Part shown: one piece after another, positions 48,202 to 58,801 of the stretch | Position numbering within the stretch: position 1 is the stretch's first letter | Layout of the letters: the number at the start of each line of letters is the position of its first letter | Source: Warburgia ugandensis | Taxonomy: Eukaryota > Streptophyta > Magnoliopsida > Canellales > Canellaceae | Direction: 5' to 3' | Assembly (NCBI GenBank): GCA_035236585.1 | Contig: CP141126.1 | Location: forward strand, 13,157,001 to 13,221,000 | DNA length: 64,000 nucleotides | The notes under the pieces: model-generated | Told to the model about the DNA's origin: nothing | Database searches by the model: none | Seen by the model: the letters and a program-made list of their open reading frames with translations, nothing else | Made by a program: the position numbers and the translations under genes

Positions 48202-48632
48202 TGTGTCAGGGATTTACAGTCCCCGCCCAAGATCAAGCATATACAAAACACAAATTTTACATTGTGTGGCCAATATGTCTATGTCCATGGGAGGAGAACA
48301 AATTCACTAAAAGAGGGAGTATTACAGGGTATTTACAAAACGAGAAATGCAGAGAATGGTACGATACATCGATCTTCACCTCTTCCCTATTTATAGAGTT
48401 TTTAGATCTTTATTTTCAACAAAAAACCATTCAAAGTTTTCAGGCGGTGTCGTAATAGTTGATAGTGTGGCCGGCGGCAAGGATGGCGATGGCCGCCACA
48501 ATGGTGGTGATGGCCGCGATAGTGGAATTCAACGGCTGCCTTTCTTGACATCGGTGGCTGCGCCCACTATAGTTGACGTCGATGACCGCTAGAGTTGAAA
48601 GGCAGTGGCCGTCAAATAAGACTGGACTAACA
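48202..48632 (-). repeat. Copia 3' LTR (431 bp)
   Basis: On the minus strand it begins TGTTAGTCCAGTC and ends near TAAATCCCTGACACA. It matches 53126-53523 throughout, with an extra GGATGGCGATGGCCGCC-like segment around 48480-48510. Confidence 0.88.
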
Positions 48633-48699
48633 AATCTCCCTCTCCATGCCCATTAACTAAAGGAGGTTTCTTCACGCATGAACTTCTAATAAAAGTCCA

Positions 48700-51600
48700 T
48701 CCCGACCAATTCCCTACAAATCTCGAAGTTGCTCCGAGGTAATGCTTTTGTCATCATATCCGAATTATTATTGTCAGTATGAATCTTCTCAAGTTTTAAC
48801 GACTTCGAGTCCAAAATATCATATATCCAATTATACCGAACATTAATGTGCTTTGACTTCCCATGAAAAGTAGAATTCTTGCTAAGGTGTATAACACTCT
48901 AACTATTGCAAAATAACACATACCTCTTCTGCATAAAGCCAAGTTCGTTCACAAACTTCTTTATCTATAGTAGCTCTTTGTAAGCCTTTGTCACAGCAAT
49001 AAATTCAACCTCCGTCGTAAGCAAGGCAACACACTTCTGTAACTTAAACTGCCATGATGCAACTCTCCCTAAAAAAGTAATCAAGTAGCCTAAAGTAGAC
49101 TTTCTCATGTCAATATCACCAGCCATATCTGAATCAGTGTAGGCCTCAAGCACGGGCTTGCCAGTGCCAAATCCCAAACGCAACTTGGAAGTACCATGTA
49201 GATATCTCAATATCTACTTCACTGCATCTAACGCTCTTTTCCTTGATTTGATAAAAAAAAAATGGCTCACTGTACCAACTGCATATGCAATGTTTGGTTT
49301 GGTGCATACCTTAGCATGCATAAGACTGCCAACAATTGAAGCATAAGGAGCATCTTACATGTATTCTTTCTCAACATCACTCACTGAACCTTGATTTTTA
49401 CTATGCTTAAAGTGAGTAGTAAAAAGTGTACTAACCACTTTAACTTTATCCATGTGAAATTGCTGAAGTACCTTTTCTATGTATTTCTCCTGACACAACT
49501 ATAACCACTTATTCCTCCTGTCACGACCGATAGAAATCCCGAGAATCTGTCTCACGGGTCCCAAGTCTTTCATAGTTGTTTAGCTCCTTCTTTAGCTGAC
49601 TGATCCTTGAAGAGCTACTTCCAACAATAAGTATATCGTCGACATAGAGTAGCAAGATGACAAAATCATCCTTTGAGAATCTCTGCATAAACACACAATA
49701 ATCTAAAGTAATCTTTCTATAACCTTATTAGGCCATGAACTGTTCAAACTTCTTGTACCACTGTCTGGGAGCCTGTTTTAAGTCATACAAACTCTTCTTC
49801 AACTTCCAGTCATACTTCTCCTTTCCTTTAGCAACAAAACCTTCTAACTGCTCCATATATATCTCCTCCTCTAAGTCACCATGGAGGAATGTTGTCTTCA
49901 CATCCATCTGTTCAGCCTCCATATCAAGGTTTGCAGCTAAACCCAATACAACTTGGATTGAAGACATTTTGTCTGCAGGAGAAAATATCTCCTAGAAATC
50001 AACACATTTTCTTTGACCAAAGTCTTTTACCACAAGTCTAACTTTGTATCGTGGTCGTGAAGTGTCACCCTCATACTTTACCTTGTAAATCTACCGATTC
50101 TTCAAATCTTGTCTGCCCTTAGGTAATCTTACAAGCTCAGAAGTGTGGTTGTCTTGCAAGGATTTCATCTCATCCTTCATAGCTGCAATCCACTTTGTAT
50201 TTTCTTCACTTTCAATTACCTTTGTGTAGCTCTTAGGCTCTCCCCCGTCAGTGAGGAGCACGTACTCATCTGGTGAATAATGAGTGGAGGGTTGATGATC
50301 TCTCAAACGTCATCTCAATGAAACTGCTAGCTCCTCAATAGGAACCTCCTACTGAATATCATCAGCCTCTAGCGAAACATCCATGTCTTCATCAACTTCA
50401 TGCTCACCCTACGCCTGATCATCTTGAACATCAACTGGCGCACCACCATGGTCATTAGCACTATCTACATCTGGCTTATGTGAAATATGAACTGAATCCA
50501 AATTGGTGAGAGTGTCAAAACTCTGAGTTTCTAATCCTTTAGCTTTGTCAATGTGTTCAATGGTTTGGTCTTCCATAAAGACCGTGTTACGGCTTCTAAC
50601 CAACTTCTTTGCAATATAATCATGTAGCCTGTAGCCAAACTCATTCTGCCCGTAGTCGATGAAAATACATTGTTTGGTCTTAACATCTAGTTTGGACCTC
50701 TCATCTTTGAGTATATGTACAAACACCTTGTACCCAAATACCAGCAAGTGATTATAAGAGACATCTTTTCCATATCATAGCCTGTCAAGAACATCTGCAT
50801 TCAAGGCAACAATTGGAGACAAGTTAATAACTCAAGCTGCTGTGTATAGCGCCTTACCCCAAAAGGAATCAGGCAGCTTAGCTGCAAAAAGTAAGCATCT
50901 AACCTCTCCATCAATGTCATGTTCATCCTCTCTGCTAAACCATTTAGCTGAGGAGTCTTCGGAGGAGTCCTTTGATGTCTAATCCCCTGCTGCTTATAAT
51001 AAGTATTAATGGTCCACAGTACTGGCCACCATTATTTGTGCGAATACATTTTAGTTTCTTCTATGTTTGATGCTCAACAGAAGCTTGAAACTCTTTAAAC
51101 TTGTCAAGCACCTAATCCTTAGATTTCAAAACATAGACCCAAAGTTTTTTGGAATAATCATCAATAAAGGTGACAAAATATAATGCACCACCAAGTGTTC
51201 ATACCTTCATAAGACCGCATACACCTGCATGTACCAATTCAAGCACGTGTGGCTTCTTGGAAGAAGGATGGCTTTTGAAGGAAACCCAATGCTACTTCCT
51301 AGCAAGACAATGAGAACACTTACTCAACTTTGTAGCTTTGAGCCTTAAAAGCAAATTCTTCTTGACTAGACAACTTAGTCCTTTCTCACTCATGTGACTG
51401 AGCCTGTGCTACAACTTTGAAGAACCAGCAACATCAACCGCGTTCACAGAGTTAATAGGAATCGAAGCTTGTATTACATACAAGCTAGATGATTTCTTCC
51501 CTCTACCAACCACAAGCGCTCCCTTAGAGAGCTTCCACTAGCTATCGAAAAAGGTACTACAGTACCCATCATCATCAAGCTTTTCAACTGATATTAAGTT

Positions 51601-52690
51601 CAACCAGATATCTAGTACATGTCAAACTTCCTTGAGAATGAACCCTGTCCCGTTGTTGGTATCCAAACAAACGGATCCAATACCAATAACCTTTGACAGC
51701 CTGTCGTTACCCATCTTCAACACTCTAAAGTCACCAAGAGTATACGAGGTGAAAAGCTCCCTCCTAGAGGTAACGTAAAAAGAAGCACCGCTATCAATCA
51801 TCCATCCAATCTCATTAGAGGCTAGGTCTCATTTTTATCACAGACCACAACAAGGCCTAAAGTGGTGGTGGCCACACGATCATTCCCATCATCATTTCTT
51901 CTCTCCTGCTTAGCATTCTCTATCTTATTCTCAGCTTTCCACTTGTAACACTGCTTTTTGATGTAACCCTTCTTGCCACAATAATTCCACTCTAGATTCT
52001 TGTATCTGAATTTAGATTTACTCCTGCCCCTGTTATTCTTCTCCTGACATTTCATCTTGCTTCTCCCCCTGTTTTCTGAAATCAAAATCTTAGAATGTGA
52101 TGTGGTGGCAACTTGACCTCTTCGCCTCATTTCTTCATTTAAAACTATGCTTCTCGCATATTCCCACGTCACAATACCACTTAGAGCAAAATTGGTTAGA
52201 GAAACAAGAAATTTTTTCCATAAGTTAGGCAAAGTATTTAAAAGCCATAAACCAATGATATCATTGTCAAACCTGACACCAACGTCGAATAGTTACTAAA
52301 AGCATCTAGTCAACTTGTTCAAGTAGTAGAAAATAGAACTCTCTTCCTTGTATCTCAAGTGCATTGCTTAATTACATAGGAATAACTTATTATTCCCAGT
52401 TCTCGACACGTACAAGGTTTCTAATTTGATCCATAGAGTTTTAACATATGTTTTATTTTGAATATGATTCAAAACATTATCTTGTACCCACTATCTAATA
52501 AAATTACATACATGTTCATATTCAAAAGCCCATTCATCTTCGAATTTATCCTCCTATTTTTGAGTAGCAAAGACAAGTAGATATAATTTCTTCACAAAAA
52601 GAAGATCTTTCATCATTACTTTCAACTTGTGATAGTTAGTACCATTTAAGCAAATTATTTTACTCATATTAGCCTCCATAGCTAAAGATA
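48700..52690 (-). pseudogene. Copia gag-pol relic (TNT1-like)
   Basis: Gag is at 52640-51900, with zinc knuckle WNYCGKKGYIKKQC (first Cys lost, His position Tyr). The protease region is near 51780. The integrase core is at 51300-50700. The linker (SFDTLTNLDS) is at 50600-50280. Reverse transcriptase is at 50100-49600 ([30 protein letters not shown] at 49750, intact where the 24-kb copy has a 4-nt loss; YVDD near 49640). RNase H is at 49210-48700 (AYTDSDMAGD). Many stops are present. It is useful as a comparison sequence for the younger copy, not as a gene. Confidence 0.9.
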
Positions 52691-53125
52691 GAGTACTTAC
52701 AGCAATTGTAGGAGAGAATTTAGCAAATTTGAGAACACCACTGCGTCCGAAACGCTTGATTTAGCCAAGAAACAGTATATCCCCCTCGAAAACCGGTCAA
52801 AGATAAGCTTGCTTCAATCTGATCATTGTTGCAACTCATCATTATTGCAACTCTACTACTATTGAACTCGAACTGTTGAAACTTGGACTGTTGTAACCCA
52901 CCTCTAGGGGAGGGCACTGTTACAACTCAGTACTGTATTAGACACTGTAGCTATCACAGTAGTCGATGACACTTTTAGTATAGCAGAATGATGTCGCCTT
53001 TCACTGTAGCAGGATGATGATGTTTTTTCTGTAGCAAAAATAGTTTTCTTCCCTCTCTCGCCTGCCGGTGCTGTAACTTCATTTTCTGCCTCTGTTTTGC
53101 TGCAGAACCTCGCTCTGATACCACT

Positions 53126-53523
53126 TGTTGGGGATTTACAGTCCTTGCCCAAGATCAAGCATACACAAAACACAAAATTTACGTGGTTTGGCCAATATGC
53201 CTACGTCCACGGGAGGAGAACAAATTCACTAAAAGAGAGAGTATTATATGGTATTTACAAAATGAGAAATGCAGGGAATTGTGTGATACATCGATCTTCA
53301 GCTTCTCCCTATTTATAGGGTTTTCAGAGCTTTATTTTCAACAAAAATCATTCAAAGTCTTCGGGCAATGCTGTAATAGTTGACAGCATGGCTGACGGTG
53401 GTGGCTGCCACAGTGGAATTCAACGACTGCCTTTCTTGACATTGGTGGTGACGCCCACCACAGTTGACATCGATGGCCGTCAGAGTTGAAAGGCAACGGC
53501 CGTCAAATGGGACTGGACTAACT
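53126..53523 (-). repeat. Copia 5' LTR (about 398 bp)
   Basis: Ends on the minus strand in TAAATCCCCAACA, two bases before TGGTATCAGAGC. It pairs with 48202-48632. The outer edge reads CTAACT where the other LTR has CTAACA, so its terminal base is mutated. Confidence 0.88.
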
Positions 53524-55855
53524 CATCGTTGATGGCATCATCAAATCCAGCTAAGACATCCGCATCAGAACACCCTTACTCAGGCCAACAGACCTTGCAC
53601 ATTGCTATACGGGCCGCTAGCACAGCCCCTCGTACAGTGCCATTGGCGAGCCCGTACAGGTTTGCGTGGGGAAAGACGGATCCAGCGGCCGTGGAGCCAG
53701 TGCGGGTCCCGTGGCCCTCAGCGTCTGCGGCAGATACGAAGCCTTTGTAGGGCCTTTCACGTTCCATCTTGAAGAACTTGACACCGATGACCTTGCTGTG
53801 CACTTTAGAGAGAAAATACATGCATATGGGTGACAGGAACAGGGATGTTAGACTTTTCCTTTTCTTTTGAACTGCCGAAGTTTATCTTTGAACGGCTGAA
53901 AATACAAGTAGGTCTTATATTCAAGAAAGCCTTACGGTGGGTCTTTCTAGCCTTTGTTGGACTTCGATGGGCATGCGAAAAAAATCCCAACCACTAGATG
54001 AATCTAGCCACTAACCAATCCTTCCTACAAATACTGGATTTTATGGGACATGACAGGGGACTAGAAGATGAACGGTTTAAATCACTTGAATGCGGGTTCT
54101 ACTTGTATTTAACGGTGCAAAGGCATATCTCATGTAATTGAGAGGGGCGAGAGATGTGGGTTTGGAGGAGAAGAATTGTATGATGCTCCTGAAGCAAACA
54201 AATGAAACATGCACGGCAAGTCATTCTTTTGTACATTTTTAATGATCTAAGCTGTTCATCTAATTTAGATTGTTCCAGATGACTAACTACTAAAATCTCA
54301 TTTATTGGATGTCTGTGAAAATTACTGCTTATTCATAGTTTTAAAATAGATAGTATTCTTAGGAGAGAGCTTTTTCTGCTTTTCCACTGTCTATTTTATA
54401 GCAACAAGAGGATCAAGAAACAGGTTGTATCCAATGGATGATATCTTTGGTACTTAGGACGAATCAAATGAACTGCTTCGATCGTTAAAAAATAAAGAAA
54501 GTAGTGAGCCGTAGTGCCTTTTCTGTTTCACCTGTTATACACTCTGATTACTCGCAGAAGCCCCATAAATTGTGTGCGCCTGTGTGTGAGAGAGAGAATT
54601 GTTACATGCAGTGAAGTTGCCGCCCCTGATGCAGTCATCCTTCCACGTGGAGGGAGTTGGTGAAATGACTTTGTCTTGAAAGCTAGAAGATTCGGCCCAG
54701 GTAATTAAAGTAACAAGCCAAGACTCTCCTGTGGCGTAGGGTGTTTTAATCAGTATGACGTTAATGTATATTGCCCCAGATATTTGTTGATTTAAACCGT
54801 TAGTCTTCCAAAGATTTAGATGGCCGTGCACCAATTGTCCTTCGGCAGATCATGCTCAATCCAATGGAACAAACACAAGAAAACACAGTCGGATCACTGA
54901 AACTAACATGTTCAATGACAGATCCAACTTTGGTCTTTGGAGGCTTAAACTACGCACCTGTATCCAGCAATCCGATAACCATATTTGACTCTAGTTCAGG
55001 TTTCTCTTAACCGTCTGAGGGAATTCAATAAAATCCCATGATCTTGTGGTTTGACGCTTACGATAAGTGTTCGGAAACACCCACGCCACACCTTTCTTGC
55101 CTGCAAGACGAAATACAAAGAACATGATCAACACCCAAATGAGATCGGAGATCTGATCATGGATCTTGTTGTGCTGATTACAGACCTACGAGTCTCTTAG
55201 CTTCTTCAGGCAAGAACCCGGCGGGAATACAATAAAGCACTTCTTGTAACTGTGTATCAGTGAATTTCTGTCAGTCTTCTCACTGTCACAAGATGTGGAA
55301 AAATTAGAAATGGGCTTTAGGAGTACGATCCGATGGTGGAAGCCTTGAATGACCTTTCAATTTACAGTTGATCCGACTCTTTCATCTGATCCTTGAACTA
55401 AGATGCCAACCATTCCGAAAACCGTGCTGATTGGATGACTCTGGCATCTGAAAAAACTGTATTCTCATCATAGGAACAAAGTAATTAATTAGAAACTTGG
55501 TGCAAAAATCAGTCCCTAATCAACAGCCAAAGACACAGTTTTCCTGGTTATTATATAATTATTCAACCTTTGTGATTTTCGGTCTATGAGACATTCAAAG
55601 TCAGAGAAATCGTATGTACCGGTTTTATCAATCAAAGATGGCACTCTCATTGCGTAGTAAGGAACCATGCTCAATTTACCATACATCTGATTGCACCTAC
55701 TGTAGCACTACTCATAGATTACATACTACATATGCTATGCGAGAGAGAAACACAGAGAGAGATATGTGCTTACTCTCCAATCACAGCATAAAGGAGATCT
55801 TGGTGACTCTCTATCGTCGACGCTGGGGACTTGGGTAGACCTCCCATGTACGCAA
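53524..55855 (-). pseudogene. Subtilisin-like protease (SBT) pseudogene, 5' half
   Basis: Minus-strand exon remnants in coding order: about 55855-55774 (propeptide start, AYMGGLPKSPASTIESHQDL, donor GTAAGC); about 55279-55186 (GFLPEEAKRL, end of the inhibitor I9 propeptide); 55100-54958 (VFPNTYRKRQTTRSWDF, then NMVIGLLDTG with the catalytic Asp, donor GTGCGT); about 54710-54600 (SSSFQDKVISPTPSTWKDDC, GGNFTAC); and 53795-53524 (KVIGVKFF, then GHGTRTGSTAAG, NLYGLANGT, CSDADVLAGFDDAI). Arg stands where subtilases have the catalytic His. A stop interrupts the last block. Coding stops at the copia insertion and resumes at 48201. No signal peptide exon was found. Confidence 0.9.
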
Positions 55856-58233
55856 GTGCCGCTATTCAACCAAACTTGAACTATACTAGTGGCAAAATTA
55901 ACTCCAATTATATCACAGAAAAAAGAAAAAAAGAAAAAAAAGAAGAAGAAGGTGATGTCGACAGTGATTTACCTTTTGTTTGACTATAGTTAGAGCCATG
56001 ATTGGACGTAATTGTTAGCCAGAGACTGTTGGGGTGTAAATGAAGATAAGAGCCAATTTTCCAAATATCTTCATTTGATGAACTGTGAATTTCTCCACTT
56101 TTCGCCCTTAATTTCTCTTTCCTACCTCTCCTGGTTTTCTGTTTAACTTCATTGGGCAACGCAAGCAGACTTACTGTCTTTCCTTATAATGCATTGAATA
56201 GCATAATGGTGGGCCCTAGTGCTGATGATCTAGTCCGTTGATCTCCTTAATTCCACCAAGAACGGTCCACATGCATCCAGTTAGGAATCGTTTGCTAATA
56301 TATACTTCTAAAATACCAATTTGAGGGCTGTGAGCTGTTTACAAACATGATCAAGGAGGTAAGCATGGTTATTAATTGTTGGACCATCTAGCTGAATGGA
56401 CTGTGGAGATGTCAATAGCGGGGTTCTATTTGCATTTAGTAGTGCGATTGATTATAAGAATTCTCTTGAACTTATGAAGACCCTCTTCTTAGAAAGATAA
56501 ACTCTTATCCCTAGTTAGGGGGAAGGCGAACATGCATTGTGTCGGGTAGATTGCTTCAAAAATGCACGAATATGAATATTGACAGCAGATCTGGACTCTC
56601 CGCCAGTAGACCTGATAGCGATAGGTTACAGCGAGAAAATCATATGGGTGGGCAATCTGATTCTAATCCATGTTTCTCCGTAAAAGTAGGCTTGCATCAA
56701 CCACCCGATCATCCAATGGTTTGAATAAAATGATTCTCCTTCGTTTCGCAAATACTATTCCCGGATTTTTATCCCTAGTCACGTCATCCGACCAAGACCG
56801 ATTCCAAATCATAAAGGAAGAAAATCTTGATAAGAATGGGAAGATGGTAATTTGGGAAAATCTCCACCATACATAGGATAGGTGCACATATCAGATCATG
56901 GAGTCGCTACGGCTGTTACGCTGCCTATATTTGATTTGCTCATCGCCCTTTCCGCGCCTGCTATAGAATTTTCATCCCTTTCATTCTGCTTTTCAGAAAC
57001 AGAAAGACAGGAAACGATTTTCAGCAGAAGGGAAAACAGAAGTGGAAATGCTACCACGAGTTGGTGAAATTTCAGTGTTAAAAGAGCTTGCAATGTGCAA
57101 ACTTAGTTTGTACTTTAGTTTGCGATCTGCAGGTAGAAGTATGGATAACGATGTCAATTCATGTGCACACCAACAATAGCCCACCCATAATGAACCACAA
57201 CAATGAAATGAGATGCAAAGCGGTCACCTTCATACCTTGGGTGTAATGGCAGTCTGATTATTGAGAGATGCTGTTGTTAGCGCGACCCCAATGTGTTACT
57301 GGTACAGGTCCTCCATCTATGATGAGCTCCACATAATTTTGATACATGCTATTGATCTGACTGGCCTAACTTTCGATTTATACTAGAGATGCCCTTTTGC
57401 AGCATTCCCCGATTTTTCCTTTTTGTGTTCTTCGCTTGTCTCAAACCTTATCACTCACAAGTGAGGCTCCTTGCACCTATGTGCTAAACAGGCCTTTGCT
57501 CAGCATTTGTTAACTGAAAGCTGGCTATTTCTTTGCTCTATTACAAGCAAAGAATGACAAGGTGATTGACTCTCACACTCCTAAATCTAGGCCAAAGCCA
57601 AAGAAGAAAGCAGCAACTCAGGCCTGTGATGAAGCGTATTCCATAGGGAGATGTTTGAGTAGTTTGTATTGCTTCTTTTTACTCCACTTTACCCTTCGTC
57701 GCTCCAAGAAAGAAGGCTATGATAAGCACGTGACTCTTAGAAAACCTTTCAGCGCTCCGTCAAAAATGTCCATAGATATGAATGAGCAATGTAGGATAAA
57801 CGGCTAGGGAGCGATGTTTACACCGGATGTCATTGCTCAGAGCAAATGGTTACACCAATGTCCATTCCTCTTGTTATAATCATCAAGGGACCCGCATAGC
57901 CTCTGGAGCATTCTGAAACCTGAAACCTGAACCCTGTATGCCAGTTCTTCTTTCTATAAATCTCTTTCATTTAAATTACAACTGAAAGCTCCCACGATCA
58001 TGAACAAAGTGATAAATAATGACGACAATATCACATTCCCTCTCTTAAAGATTTCTCTACTGCAAGAAAATACATGTACTATGTACTTCCCTCAGGAGGC
58101 AGTAACAGCTTAGGGAAAGTTTTAAAGAAAAAATATTAAAATAAAGATATAAAGATTTCAATTCTGATGTGCAGAGTGGCCTATTTCATCGCTTGGGCTT
58201 GGGAAATCTATCTGGGATAGAAGATAATATAGG
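55856..58233. other. No recognisable gene
   Basis: The 5' flank of the subtilase relic lies at the left; its missing signal-peptide exon may be here but is not recognisable. Open frames of up to 83 codons are unsupported. A purine run at about 55919-55952 and phrases resembling 54090-54120 (GGGTTCTA.TTG.ATTTA near 56415) suggest dispersed small repeats. Confidence 0.45.
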
Positions 58234-58273
58234 TTGTTCCATATGCCTAACTACTAAAATCTCATTCATTAGA

Positions 58274-58662
58274 TGTAACAGCCCAAGGGCCTCACACACA
58301 ACAATATTGTCTGCGTTGAAGACAAGGGCCCATATCACTCAGCCCCCTCATGGCTTTGTTCTTCTCTTGGGAGAAAAGGCCTTGTTGGATTTAAGGTCTT
58401 CCTAACTCTTATCAACAGCTCAGTCACTTTCTCCTTAGTGATATGAGACTAATTCTCAAGCCTGCCAGGCGTCACTTAACAGCAATCATACCCCCCTTAG
58501 GGAACACGCGTCATTGAGTGTTGTGCCCACACATACCTGGAATCATGTGCTGGCCGCCACACACTGGGTCAAGGGTTGGCTCTGATACCACTATAATAGC
58601 CTGAGAACCCCAATCTCCAAAATGGACAATATTGTTGTGTGTGAGGCCCTCGAGCTATTACA
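58274..58662 (+). repeat. Gypsy 5' LTR (389 bp) with 38-bp inverted ends
   Basis: Starts TGTAACAGCCC and ends GAGCTATTACA. It is followed after one base by TGGTATCACAGCC, a one-mismatch tRNA-Met primer site. Unusually, its ends 58274-58311 and 58625-58662 are reverse complements with 3 mismatches in 38. Inside, 58577-58605 carries an inverted primer site plus LTR end (GGCTCTGATACCACTATAATAGCC). Confidence 0.7.
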
Positions 58663-58801
58663 GTGGTATCACAGCCAAAACTACTCACAACCAAATGTAC
58701 TAGGAAATCAAATGCATCAAATATAAGAGAACGAGTCATAAGGACATTTAAATTTAGATGGCTTAGGAAAATTCTCATAAGTCTTATATGTTGAAATACA
58801 A

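Larger units (their letters stand above)
48202..53523 (-). mobile_element. Ty1/copia element, older relative of the 24-kb copy, inside subtilase
   Basis: Minus-strand element with 3' LTR 48202-48632, polypurine tract 48633-48650, primer binding site (complement of 53112-53123) and 5' LTR about 53126-53523. It separates two parts of one subtilase coding region. A decayed target duplication ACCGT/ATCGT is possible (48197-48201 and 53525-53529). LTR ends and all protein domains resemble the plus-strand element at 23976-29186. Stops, frameshifts and LTR divergence are much greater here, so this insertion is older. Confidence 0.9.

Noticed and set aside
53529..53750. Plus-strand open frame of 73 codons
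   Set aside because: Antisense of the subtilase exon with the GHGTRT motif.
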